DNA from: Halanaerobium praevalens DSM 2228
GTDB lineage: Bacteria; Bacillota; Halanaerobiia; Halanaerobiales; Halanaerobiaceae
Length of the DNA: 64,000 nt
NCBI RefSeq assembly: GCF_000165465.1
Contig: NC_017455.1
Coordinates: 744,001 to 808,000 of the forward strand
Direction of reading: 5' to 3'
A model generated the notes under the pieces. It searched no databases. It was not told the origin of the DNA and worked only from the letters and a program-made list of their open reading frames with translations. A program made the translations under genes and the position numbers. Every line of letters starts with the position of its first letter. Positions within the stretch are counted from its first letter, which is position 1. Positions 30,299 through 42,813 of this stretch are shown here, one piece after another.

Positions 30299-31642
30299 AT
30301 GAATCTTTTTGAAAATGAAGCAAAAGCTGAAAAAAATGATCATCCACTTGCATATAGAATGAGGCCTCAAAGCTTAGCTGAATTTTATGGTCAAGCTGAA
30401 ATAGTAGGAGAAAATAAACTTTTAAGTAGAGCAATTAAAGCTGACCGACTGCAGTCTCTTATTTTTTATGGACCACCAGGTACTGGAAAAACAAGTTTAG
30501 CTCAGGTAATTGCTAATCAAACTGAGGCAGATTTTGTTAAATTAAATGCAGTTACTGCTGGAGTTAAAGATATTAGAGAAGTGATCAAAAAAGCTAAGTC
30601 TAACCGTAATTTATATAATAGTAAGACAATATTATTTATTGATGAAATTCATCGTTTTAATAAGTCACAGCAGGATGCTTTATTGCCTTCTGTTGAAAAG
30701 GGAACTATAATTATGATTGGTGCTACAACAGAGAATCCATATTTTGAAGTTAATTCTCCTTTATTATCTCGTTCTAGAATTTTTAGATTAGAAAAATTAA
30801 ATTCAGATCAGATCGTTTTAATATTAAAAGCAGCTTTAAAAAATAGGAAGAGAGGTTTAGGAAAATTAAATATTGAGATTAAACCTAAGCTATTAAATTT
30901 TATTGGCCAGCTTGCGAACGGAGATGCTCGTGTTGCTTTAAACACACTAGAATTAGCTGTTTTAACAACTCCTCCTAATAAAAAGGGTATTATTAAGTTA
31001 ACTAAAACGATCATTGAAGAATCAATGCAGAAAAAAATATTAAATTATGATCGTTCAGGTGATCAGCATTATGATATAGTTTCTGCTTTTATTAAAAGTA
31101 TGAGGGGCTCAGATCCTGATGCAGCAATTTATTGGTTAGCAAGAATGATTGTTAGTGGTGAAGATCCTAAATTTATAGCTCGCAGAGTTATTATTCATGC
31201 AGCTGAAGATGTGGGAATGGCAGATCCACATGCTTTATTAATAGCTGAATCTGCTGCTAGAGCTGTAGAGCAAATAGGTTTTCCAGAAGCAAGAATTCCT
31301 TTAGCTGAGGCAGTAATTTATATTGCTACTGCTCCTAAAAGTAATTCCGTTATAAAAGCTATTGATAGTGCCATAGATTATGTAGAAAATAATAGAGCGC
31401 GCTCAGTTCCTTCTCATCTTAAGGATAATCATTATCAAGGAGCTTCTAATTTAGGACATGGTATAGATTATAAATATCCCCATGATTATGAACACAATTA
31501 TATTAAACAAAATTATTTACCAGAAAAGATGAAAAAAATTTGTTTTTATGAGCCATCTGAGATGGGAAGAGAAAAAAATACAACTAAATTTTTAAATTAT
31601 TTAAAAAATATAACAAAGTCAGAGGATGATTCTGATGTCTAA
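30299..31642 (+). CDS. rarA: replication-associated recombination protein A (RarA/MgsA AAA+ ATPase)
   Basis: 447 aa. Walker A is YGPPGTGKTS near residue 57, Walker B is [15 protein letters not shown], sensor 1 is GATTENPYFEV, and the MgsA C-terminal helical domain carries SAFIKSMRGSDPDAAIYWLA and the late LGHGIDYKYPHDY. It acts on stalled replication forks and tetramerises. It lies 13 bases after the 5-FCL gene, and its end overlaps yigZ by eight bases. In Bacillus the rarA homologue also precedes the Rrf2 regulator gene and iscS. Confidence 0.94.
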   Translation: MNLFENEAKAEKNDHPLAYRMRPQSLAEFYGQAEIVGENKLLSRAIKADRLQSLIFYGPPGTGKTSLAQVIANQTEADFVKLNAVTAGVKDIREVIKKAKSNRNLYNSKTILFIDEIHRFNKSQQDALLPSVEKGTIIMIGATTENPYFEVNSPLLSRSRIFRLEKLNSDQIVLILKAALKNRKRGLGKLNIEIKPKLLNFIGQLANGDARVALNTLELAVLTTPPNKKGIIKLTKTIIEESMQKKILNYDRSGDQHYDIVSAFIKSMRGSDPDAAIYWLARMIVSGEDPKFIARRVIIHAAEDVGMADPHALLIAESAARAVEQIGFPEARIPLAEAVIYIATAPKSNSVIKAIDSAIDYVENNRARSVPSHLKDNHYQGASNLGHGIDYKYPHDYEHNYIKQNYLPEKMKKICFYEPSEMGREKNTTKFLNYLKNITKSEDDSDV

Positions 31643-32270
31643 GTTAAAAAAAATACCTGCTAAAAATATGGAAGTTAGAACTCAAGTTAAAGATAGTAAG
31701 TTTTATGCTAGTATTTTTGCTGTTCAAAATCGTGCAGAAGCTGAAAAGAGAATTAGTGAAATCAGAAATAAATATGCTGATGCAACTCATAATGTACCTG
31801 CTTTTAGAGTTGAAAATCCTAAATTAGATCAGGAAGCCCTTGAATATTATGATGATGATGGTGAACCTGCAGGTTCTTCAGGCCCTCCAATTTTAGAAGC
31901 TATTAAAGGTAAAAACCTTTTAAATACAGTAATTATAGTTACCAGATATTTTGGAGGGACTAAATTAGGAATTGGAGGGCTAATTAGAGCTTATGGAGAT
32001 ACAGCTCGGTTAGCAATTGAAAAAGCAGGTATTGAGAAATTAGAGGAATTTTATCAAATAGAGATAAAAACACCTTTTGCTAAAGTGGGTATTGTATTAG
32101 GGCAATTAGAAGCTTTAGAAGCTGAAATTAATGAAAGTAAATATGATAATCAGGGAGCAATAGTTAGTGCAGTAATTAAAACTGAGCTGAAAAACAAATT
32201 TGAAAAAATTATAAAGGAAAAAACTGGTGCAGATTATAAATTAAAAATTTTAAAAAGTATTTATAAATAG
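31635..32270 (+). CDS. yigZ: YigZ/IMPACT-family protein (UPF0029)
   Basis: 211 aa. The N-terminal UPF0029 domain shows YDDDGEPAGSSGPPILEAI and VTRYFGGTKLGIGGLIRAYG, both diagnostic; a DUF1949-like ferredoxin-fold domain occupies the last ~70 residues. Function in bacteria is not established; eukaryotic IMPACT proteins touch translation control. ATG 31635 is preferred over in-frame ATG 31626 because the AGAGG site ends at 31625. It overlaps rarA by eight bases. Confidence 0.9.
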   Translation: MSKLKKIPAKNMEVRTQVKDSKFYASIFAVQNRAEAEKRISEIRNKYADATHNVPAFRVENPKLDQEALEYYDDDGEPAGSSGPPILEAIKGKNLLNTVIIVTRYFGGTKLGIGGLIRAYGDTARLAIEKAGIEKLEEFYQIEIKTPFAKVGIVLGQLEALEAEINESKYDNQGAIVSAVIKTELKNKFEKIIKEKTGADYKLKILKSIYK

Positions 32271-32287
32271 TAACTGTGCGCATAGTA

Positions 32288-32316
32288 TTGACAGTGTTTT
32301 TATCATATGTTAAAAT
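32288..32316 (+). promoter_or_regulatory. strong promoter of iscR-iscS-mnmA
   Basis: TTGACA (32288-32293), 17-base spacer, TAAAAT (32311-32316) with TGT extension. The leader is about 40 bases. I could not recognise an IscR- or CymR-type operator by eye. Confidence 0.88.
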
Positions 32317-32362
32317 GAAGGAAATGTTGATTATTAATGTCAAGTTTATATGAGGTGAGAAT

Positions 32363-32809
32363 ATGAGAGTTTCGACTAAGGGACGATATGGATTAAGGGC
32401 AATGGTAGATTTAGCAGAGCATGAAGAAGGTGAAGCTATACCAATTAGAAAGATTTCGGAGAGACAAGATATTTCAGAACAATATTTAGAACAACTATTT
32501 GCTACTTTAAGAAAAGCTGAACTAGTAAAAAGTGTACGTGGTGCTCATGGGGGCTATATGCTTAATCATGAACCAGAAGATATTAGTGTAGCTGATATTA
32601 TTACAACTTTAGAAGGTCCAATTGCTCCAGTAGATTGTGTAATTGAATCTGATTTTTGTAATTATATTGATAAATGTGTAATTCATGGTTTATGGGAAGA
32701 ACTTGCAGATGCGATTAATGGTGTAATAGAAAATATGACTTTGTCTGATCTGAGAGATAAAGCTATAAAAGAAAAACAAAGAGAAAAAAATAAATCAGAG
32801 GTTAAATAA
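32363..32809 (+). CDS. Rrf2-family transcriptional regulator, IscR-like
   Basis: 148 aa. A winged HTH starts with MRVSTKGRYGLRAMVDLAEH and contains the recognition helix ISEQYLEQLFATLRKAELV; VRGAHGGYML is the wing. Three cysteines and a histidine (C92, C99, C105, H108) line up with the [2Fe-2S] ligands of E. coli IscR (C92, C98, C104, H107), with one extra residue in the first gap. That makes an Fe-S-sensing IscR-type role likelier than a cysteine-sensing CymR role. It leads an operon with iscS and mnmA and probably regulates it. Confidence 0.88.
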   Translation: MRVSTKGRYGLRAMVDLAEHEEGEAIPIRKISERQDISEQYLEQLFATLRKAELVKSVRGAHGGYMLNHEPEDISVADIITTLEGPIAPVDCVIESDFCNYIDKCVIHGLWEELADAINGVIENMTLSDLRDKAIKEKQREKNKSEVK

Positions 32810-32810
32810 A

Positions 32811-33962
32811 ATGAAAAATATTTATTTAGATCATGCTGCAACAACTCCAGTTGCTCAAAAAGTAATAAAAGCAATGAAACCTTTTTATCAAGCTGATTTT
32901 GCTAATCCTGCTAGTGCTCATCTTCCTGGTCAAAAATCAGCAGCTGCAATAGAAGATGCTAGAGAAATAATTGCTGATTTTCTTGGAGCTGAGAAAGCAG
33001 AAGAAATTATTTTTACTGCTGGAGGGACTGAAGCCGACAATTTAGCTTTAAAAGGTGTAGCAATGGCAAAAGCTGAAGAAGGCAAGCATATTATAACTAG
33101 CCAGATTGAACATCATGCTGTTTTAAAAAGTTGTGAGTATTTAGAAAAACATTTTGATTTTGAAATAACCTATTTGTCTGTAGATGAAAATGGATTAGTA
33201 GATCCTGAGGAATTAAAAGCTCAGATTAGAGAAGATACTATTTTAATTTCAATTATGTATGCCAATAATGAAATTGGTAGTATTCAGCCCATTAAAGAGT
33301 TAGTAGAGATTGCTCAAACAAATGAAATTTTATTTCATACAGATGCTGTCCAAATACCAGGTCAGTTTAAATTAGATGTTAAAAATTTAGGAGTAGATTT
33401 ACTTTCTATTTCAGCTCATAAATTTAATGGTCCAAAAGGAGTAGGTGCTCTTTTTGTAAAAAAGGGAATAGAATTAGTACCCCAAATGTCTGGTGGAAGT
33501 CAGGAAAGAAAAAGAAGAGCTGGCACAGTTAATTTGGCTGCAGTTGTTGGAATGGGAAAAGCAGCTACTATTACAGCCAGTAACTTAGAAAATAAAAAAG
33601 AAAAATTATTAGCATTAAGAGAATATTTTATTTCAGAATTGCTAACTAATTTTAAAGATGTTAAACTAAATGGACCAGAAGCAGAATTGCGTTTACCTGC
33701 TAATATAAATATAGCTTTTAAAAATTTTAATTCTGAATCATTATTATTTAATTTAAGTTTAAATAAGATAGCTGCTGCAGCAGGTTCAGCATGTGCTTCG
33801 GGATCTTTAAATGTTTCTCATGTTTTAGAAGCCATTGGTTTAGAAAAAGATTATGCTCAGGGATCTATTAGATTTTCTCTTGGTCAAAATAATACTAAAG
33901 CAGAGATAGATTATGTAATAAAAACTTTAAAAGAGATTACTACTAGATTAGAGTCATTATAA
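32811..33962 (+). CDS. iscS: cysteine desulfurase (NifS/IscS family)
   Basis: 383 aa PLP enzyme that passes cysteine sulfur to acceptors. PLP lysine is K204 in SAHKFNGPKG. The persulfide-forming cysteine is C328 in AAGSACASGSLNVSHVL, on a class I-type loop. N-terminal YLDHAATTPV is diagnostic. It starts one base after the Rrf2 gene. No iscU scaffold gene follows; mnmA does, so the main acceptor in this operon may be MnmA for tRNA thiolation, as for YrvO-MnmA in Bacillus. Confidence 0.95.
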   Translation: MKNIYLDHAATTPVAQKVIKAMKPFYQADFANPASAHLPGQKSAAAIEDAREIIADFLGAEKAEEIIFTAGGTEADNLALKGVAMAKAEEGKHIITSQIEHHAVLKSCEYLEKHFDFEITYLSVDENGLVDPEELKAQIREDTILISIMYANNEIGSIQPIKELVEIAQTNEILFHTDAVQIPGQFKLDVKNLGVDLLSISAHKFNGPKGVGALFVKKGIELVPQMSGGSQERKRRAGTVNLAAVVGMGKAATITASNLENKKEKLLALREYFISELLTNFKDVKLNGPEAELRLPANINIAFKNFNSESLLFNLSLNKIAAAAGSACASGSLNVSHVLEAIGLEKDYAQGSIRFSLGQNNTKAEIDYVIKTLKEITTRLESL

Positions 33963-33994
33963 TTAGAATAAATAAATTTATAAGGGTGTAAATA

Positions 33995-35077
33995 ATGAAA
34001 AAAGTTATGATTGCAATGAGTGGTGGTGTTGATAGTTCTGTAGCTGCTGCTTTATTAAAAGAAGAAGGTTATGAAGTAATTGGCGGAACAATGCACATTT
34101 TTCCAGATTATGAAGAAGCAACTGATAGGGAAGATCATTGTTGTTCATATTCTGCAGTAAGAGATGCTAAAAGAGTTGCTCAAAAACTTGAAATCCCACA
34201 TTTTGTATTTAATTTAAGAGAAGAATTTCAAGAAAAAGTAATTGATTATTTTGTTGATGAATATAGTTTAGGTAGAACTCCTAACCCTTGTGTAATGTGT
34301 AATAAAGAAATAAAGTTTGCTGCTCTGCATAAAAAAGCAATTGAAATTGGTTGTGATTATATTGCTAGTGGCCATTATGCAAAGATTGAAAAAGAAAATG
34401 GACGTTATATTCTAAAAAAGGGTTTAGATGAAAATAAAGATCAAAGCTATATGTTATATGTACTTAATCAAGAACAATTGAGTCAAACGTTATTTCCTTT
34501 AAGTGAATATACCAAATCAGAGATTAGAGAAAAAGCTAAAAATTTAGGTTTTGAAATTCATAATAAAGCAGAAAGTCAAGAAATTTGTTTTGTTCCAGAT
34601 GATGATTATGTAAGATTTTTAGATAATAATTATCCTGAAATTTCAAATACTGGCCCTATATTAGATAGTGAAGGAAATAAAGTAGGTGAACATGAAGGTT
34701 TAGCTCATTATACAATCGGCCAAAGAAGAGGTTTAGGAATTTCTATGGGATATCCTATTTATGTTACAAATTTAGATTATGAAAAAAATGCTGTGATAGT
34801 TGGTAAAGATAAATCAGTATTTAGTGATGGATTAATTGCTGAAGAACTTAATTTTATCCCATTTGAAGATATTGATGGTAGAATGGAAGTTGAAGCGCAA
34901 ATAAGATATAATAGTTTTCCAGTAAAAGCTTATATTGAAAAAATAAAAAACGATGAAGTAAAAGTGGAATTTGAAGAAGCTCAGAGAGCTGTCACTCCAG
35001 GGCAATCGGTTGTTTTTTATCTTGGAGATTTAGTTTTAGGTGGAGGAATAATTAAAAAAAGTTTTAAAAACTCTTGA
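33995..35077 (+). CDS. mnmA: tRNA-specific 2-thiouridylase
   Basis: 360 aa. The PP-loop MSGGVDSS (8-15) binds ATP. C99 (NPCVMC) and C198 (SQEICFVPDDD) are the paired cysteines that relay sulfur to uridine-34 of Lys, Glu and Gln tRNAs. GHYAKI and IGQRRGLGI are further diagnostic motifs. Sulfur presumably comes from the adjacent iscS. The stop codon TGA overlaps the -35 hexamer of the first rRNA promoter, an unusually tight junction. Confidence 0.96.
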   Translation: MKKVMIAMSGGVDSSVAAALLKEEGYEVIGGTMHIFPDYEEATDREDHCCSYSAVRDAKRVAQKLEIPHFVFNLREEFQEKVIDYFVDEYSLGRTPNPCVMCNKEIKFAALHKKAIEIGCDYIASGHYAKIEKENGRYILKKGLDENKDQSYMLYVLNQEQLSQTLFPLSEYTKSEIREKAKNLGFEIHNKAESQEICFVPDDDYVRFLDNNYPEISNTGPILDSEGNKVGEHEGLAHYTIGQRRGLGISMGYPIYVTNLDYEKNAVIVGKDKSVFSDGLIAEELNFIPFEDIDGRMEVEAQIRYNSFPVKAYIEKIKNDEVKVEFEEAQRAVTPGQSVVFYLGDLVLGGGIIKKSFKNS

Positions 35078-35102
35078 CAAATTCAAAAAGCCTTGATATG
35101 AT
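35074..35102 (+). promoter_or_regulatory. rRNA operon promoter P1
   Basis: TTGACA (35074-35079), 17-base spacer, TATGAT (35097-35102), TGA extension. The -35 overlaps the mnmA stop codon. GTCG begins 8 bases after the -10, as in P2. Confidence 0.9.
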
Positions 35103-35157
35103 AATAAACGTCGCACAGAACTTGTATTTCATTTTTACAAGTTGAACAAGGCTTTTT
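35085..35157 (+). terminator. long-range hairpin, probable mnmA terminator spanning rRNA P1
   Basis: AAAAAGCCTTG (35085-35095) pairs perfectly with CAAGGCTTTTT (35147-35157). An inner 8-bp hairpin (35119-35126 with 35136-35143) lies in the loop. The left arm is upstream of the P1 start site, so only read-through from mnmA can form the outer stem. Confidence 0.6.
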
Positions 35158-35176
35158 AAGTTTTTCTAAAAAGTTC

Positions 35177-35205
35177 TTGACAAATTGAGTGTGAGTTGAT
35201 ACAAT
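35177..35205 (+). promoter_or_regulatory. rRNA operon promoter P2
   Basis: TTGACA (35177-35182), 17-base spacer, TACAAT (35200-35205), TGA extension, GTCGC 8 bases after the -10. The -35 flank TTCTTGACAAATT is nearly identical to that of P1. Confidence 0.92.
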
Positions 35206-35493
35206 ATTAATTGTCGCTGATAAAAAACGCAGCGAATTATAAAAACAAATTACTTCTACATACTGCTTTTAATAAGTAAGTGTAAATTTAAAATTTGTTT
35301 TAATAAAAGAGTTTTATGCGAAGGGGTCAATCCCCTAGCAAGGCATCATCCTTTTGTTTTACAAAAGAAGATGCGTTGAACCTTGAAAATTAAACAGCAA
35401 GCCAACGTTAATATACTTTGAGTGTTAAAACTTAAAAGTAATTATTATAGTTTAAAGCTTATATTAAATAATATGAGCCAAATTCAAATTCTT
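35206..35493 (+). other. rRNA operon leader with processing stem and boxA-like site
   Basis: The leader contains a CGCTG/CAGCG hairpin near 35215, a GGGG/CCCC hairpin near 35323-35335, and a GCATC...GATGC hairpin with inner TTTTGT/ACAAAA (about 35343-35375). A boxA-like CCTTGAAAATTAAACA segment starts at 35381. Bases 35381-35402 pair over 22 positions, with one mismatch, with 37062-37083 after 16S. This forms the stem expected for RNase III release of pre-16S. Confidence 0.75.
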
Positions 35494-37050
<1,557 letters not shown>

Positions 37051-37206
37051 AGAGAACGTGAGCTTGCTGTTTAATTTTGAAGGTTTAATTAGACTTTCTT
37101 GAACTAAAAGATTGTTTGAAATCCAACCTTAATTTTAACTAAATATTGAATAGAATAAATAAAATCCTTTAAAGATTGAGGGTTATATTTATTTAAAAAA
37201 GAGAAT

Positions 37207-37283
<77 letters not shown>

Positions 37284-37320
37284 TTTAATTTTGTTTTTAG
37301 TTTTAATTAAGACTAAAGAT

Positions 37321-37396
37321 GGGGGTATAGCTCAGCTGGGAGAGCGCCTGCCTTGCAAGCAGGAGGTCAGCGGTTCGAATCCGCTTACCTCCACCA
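37321..37396 (+). tRNA. tRNA-Ala(TGC)
   Basis: 76 bases including encoded CCA. Acceptor GGGGGTA/TACCTCC with one G-T pair; anticodon TGC at 37354-37356 in loop CTTGCAA. Second tRNA of the 16S-23S spacer. Confidence 0.97.
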
Positions 37397-37570
37397 TTTA
37401 TTAGATTCTTTTTTGCTGTTTAATTTAATAAGATTAGATCTTAGAAAATAGAAGTTAAACTTTAATTAGCTTAACTACTGATTTGTAAGATCTAGTTAAA
37501 CTGAACTTGAATTGAAGTTTAGTTGCTAGTTAAAAACTGTACATTGAAAAATGCATATAGGAAATAGATT

Positions 37571-40546
<2,976 letters not shown>

Positions 40547-40567
40547 TTATTTCCTATATGTGTTTTT

Positions 40568-40779
40568 GATTGTATAGTCGATATTAAATCGAATCTCAAT
40601 CACTGATTAATTATTAACGCTTTTAAAGAAGCTTTATTCAGTAGAAAAAAGAACTCGCTTTGCTCAGACAGCTTTTTTCTTTAACTTTCATAAAGCCTGC
40701 AAAAGCTAAATTAATCAAGTTCTTCGATTCGAAGTTAATATCTCAGTAGGACAATAATGCCTACAAAAACAATGAATAT
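40568..40779 (+). other. 23S-5S spacer with nested inverted repeats
   Basis: The spacer holds three concentric pairings: GATATTAA (40580-40587) with TTAATATC (40735-40742), reinforced by TCGAAT/ATTCGA; GCTTTAT (40631-40637) with ATAAAGC (40690-40696); and AGAAAAAAG (40643-40651) with CTTTTTTCT (40672-40680). Together they can fold the spacer into one long branched stem, presumably guiding 5S/23S separation. No tRNA and no promoter seen. Confidence 0.6.
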
Positions 40780-40897
40780 TTCCGGTGGTAATAGCGGAGG
40801 GGCAACACTTGTTCCCATCTCGAACACAAAAGTTAAGTCCTCCTGCGCCTATGGTACTGCATTGGTAACGATGTGGGAGAGTAGGTCGCTGCCGGTC
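40780..40897 (+). rRNA. 5S ribosomal RNA
   Basis: About 118 bases. The core AGCGGAGGGGCAACACTTGT, CCCATCTCGAACACAAAAGT and GTGGGAGAGTAGGTCGCTGC segments are typical 5S. Helix I pairs CCGGTGG with the CTGCCGG end. A T-rich run (CCTTTTTTT) directly follows and probably ends the operon with helix I as terminator stem. Confidence 0.95.
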
Positions 40898-40996
40898 CTT
40901 TTTTTAATTAAAAATATCAGAATAATAAAAAAATATACAAAATTCAGCTTTAATTTTAACTAAAACCAGATTTATTAGAATATAATTGTAAACTGT

Positions 40997-41025
40997 TTGA
41001 CAATTATATTTTTTGATGCTATAAT
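40997..41025 (+). promoter_or_regulatory. consensus promoter of the glycerol-3-phosphate oxidation operon
   Basis: TTGACA (40997-41002), 17-base spacer, TATAAT (41020-41025), TGC extension: full consensus, expected to be strong and therefore to need downstream control. Confidence 0.92.
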
Positions 41026-41065
41026 TTATTTATAATTTAATAATTAAATGGGTTGAGCTGAAGAG

Positions 41066-41132
41066 AAAACCTTATTAAGATTTAGAATGGGTGTTTTATG
41101 TCCAAATTCTAAATTTTAATAAGGTTTTTTTA
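41066..41132 (+). promoter_or_regulatory. leader terminator (attenuator), likely GlpP target
   Basis: About 40 bases after the promoter, bases 41066-41087 pair with 41106-41130 to form a long stem (AACCTTATTAA...TTTAATAAGGTT plus GATTTAGAAT...ATTCTAAAT), ending in a T7 run. A factor-independent terminator at this place would stop transcription ~210 bases before the first gene. The operon encodes glycerol-3-phosphate oxidation and glpP lies just downstream, so GlpP-dependent antitermination is likely. The 200 bases between 41133 and the start codon contain a 16-bp palindrome at 41236-41251 and otherwise only AT-rich sequence. Confidence 0.75.
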
Positions 41133-41340
41133 TGTTTAAAACCTTTATAATTAACTAATAATTTAAAGAATAATCAATTTATAATTAATTAATATTTTAA
41201 AAATAAATTATTATTAAAAAGGGAGGTTAGATAACTAATAACAGGTTATTAAGTATTAGAATAATTAATGGGCAAAAATTTTATTTTTACGGGGAAAATA
41301 TTATTTGAAAATTATTGAATTATTATTAGGAGGAATTTCA

Positions 41341-42813
41341 TTGAATAAAAAATATGATGTAGTTATAATTGGTGGAGGAGTGACTGGTTCTTTTATTGCA
41401 CGTGAATTATCACGTTATAATTTAGATATTGCTTTATTAGAAAAAGAGCCTGATGTTTGTACAGGTACAAGTAAAGCAAATACTGCTTTAATACATGCAG
41501 GCTTTAATGCAGATTCTAATAAACTAAAGGGACGCTTAAATGTTAGAGGTAATAAATTATATCATGAAAAAGTTCAGCATGAGTTAGAGGTACCGATTGA
41601 ATGGTTAGGAGCAATGGTAGTAGCTGAATCTGAATCAGATATTCCCAAATTAGAAGCTATTTTAGAGAATGGACAAAAAAATGAAGTTCCAGATTTAGAA
41701 ATTGCCACAGGTGATAGATTATATGAGTTGGAACCTAATTTAAGTGATGATGCTGTAGCAGCTTTATATGCGCCAACTGCTGGAATAGTAAACCCTTTTG
41801 AGTTAACTGTTGCTTTAGCTAATAATGCTGCTAAAAACGGTGTAGATGTCTTTTTAGAAGCAGGAGTAGAGTCCATTGAGATTAAAGAAGATCATAAGCT
41901 GCTTCAAACTGCTAAAGGTGAAATAAAAACTAATTTAATAATTAATGCAGCTGGCCTATATGCTGATAAAATAGCAAATATGGTAGGTATAGAAAAATTC
42001 AAGATTACTCCACGTCGGGGAGAATACTATTTATACGATAAGAAGATGGAATTAGATTTACAAAAAACAATTTTTCCTGTTCCAACAAAAGTTAGTAAAG
42101 GAATTGTAGTAACACCTACAGATGAAAGAAATATTTTAATAGGACCAAATGCTGAAGAAATAGAAAGTGTAGAAAATAAATCAACTACTAGAGCTGGCTT
42201 AGATAAAGTAATGGAAGGTGCAAATAAAACAATACCTGGTCTAAGTAAAAAAGGAATTATTCGTGAATTTGTTGGTTTAAGACCAGCAATTAAAGAAACA
42301 GGAGATTTTTTAATAGAAGCTAGTGATCAAGTTGCAGGCTTTATTAATGTAGCTGGAATTCAGTCTCCAGGTTTAGCCTCTTCTCCAGCAATTGCAGAAA
42401 TGGTTGTTGGGATAGTAAAAGAAGAATTAAATGGACTAGAAGAAAAAAATGACTTTGATCCTAATTACCAAGGTCCACCAAAGTTTAGACATTTAAGTCA
42501 TAAAGAACAAGCTGAATTGGTAGAAACGAATTCTGATTATGGTCAAATTATTTGTCGTTGTGAAACTGTAACTAAAGGTGAAATTTTAGATGCCATTCAT
42601 GAACCAGTAGGAGCAAGAACAGTTAATGGAATCAAAAGAAGAGTTCGTCCAGGAGCTGGAAGATGTCAAGGTGGATTTTGTGAGCCAAAAGTAGTAAGTA
42701 TTTTAGCTGAAGAATTGGGAATAGAAGAAAATGAAGTCTGTTTGGAGAGTTCCAAGTCTAAACTTTTAAAAGAAAGAACTAAAGCACCACTATTAGAAGA
42801 GGTGGGAAAATAA
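41341..42813 (+). CDS. GlpA-like FAD-dependent glycerol-3-phosphate dehydrogenase with BFD-type [2Fe-2S] domain
   Basis: 490 aa. A Rossmann FAD motif IIGGGVTGS lies at 9-17; the DAO-type fold follows with STSKANTALIHAGF-like and INAAGLYAD segments. The C-terminus is a BFD-like [2Fe-2S] domain (C405-x-C407, C442-x4-C447), as in anaerobic GlpA. Expected reaction: glycerol-3-phosphate to DHAP. TTG 41341 is chosen because AGGAGGAA at 41328-41335 is well placed; an in-frame TTG at 41305 adds 12 residues without support. TAATG overlap joins it to the next gene. It lacks typical GlpB/GlpC partners here. Confidence 0.87.
   Translation: MNKKYDVVIIGGGVTGSFIARELSRYNLDIALLEKEPDVCTGTSKANTALIHAGFNADSNKLKGRLNVRGNKLYHEKVQHELEVPIEWLGAMVVAESESDIPKLEAILENGQKNEVPDLEIATGDRLYELEPNLSDDAVAALYAPTAGIVNPFELTVALANNAAKNGVDVFLEAGVESIEIKEDHKLLQTAKGEIKTNLIINAAGLYADKIANMVGIEKFKITPRRGEYYLYDKKMELDLQKTIFPVPTKVSKGIVVTPTDERNILIGPNAEEIESVENKSTTRAGLDKVMEGANKTIPGLSKKGIIREFVGLRPAIKETGDFLIEASDQVAGFINVAGIQSPGLASSPAIAEMVVGIVKEELNGLEEKNDFDPNYQGPPKFRHLSHKEQAELVETNSDYGQIICRCETVTKGEILDAIHEPVGARTVNGIKRRVRPGAGRCQGGFCEPKVVSILAEELGIEENEVCLESSKSKLLKERTKAPLLEEVGK

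Noticed and set aside
33963-33994. Hidden iscU between iscS and mnmA
   Set aside because: Only 32 bases separate the genes.
40757-40963. 68-codon open frame across 5S rRNA
   Set aside because: It covers the 5S gene and its terminator, so it is chance.
41268-41318. Possible 16-codon leader peptide before the GlpA-like gene
   Set aside because: The purine-rich site at 41221 is too far from the ATG and there is no codon bias or pairing that suggests an attenuator peptide.
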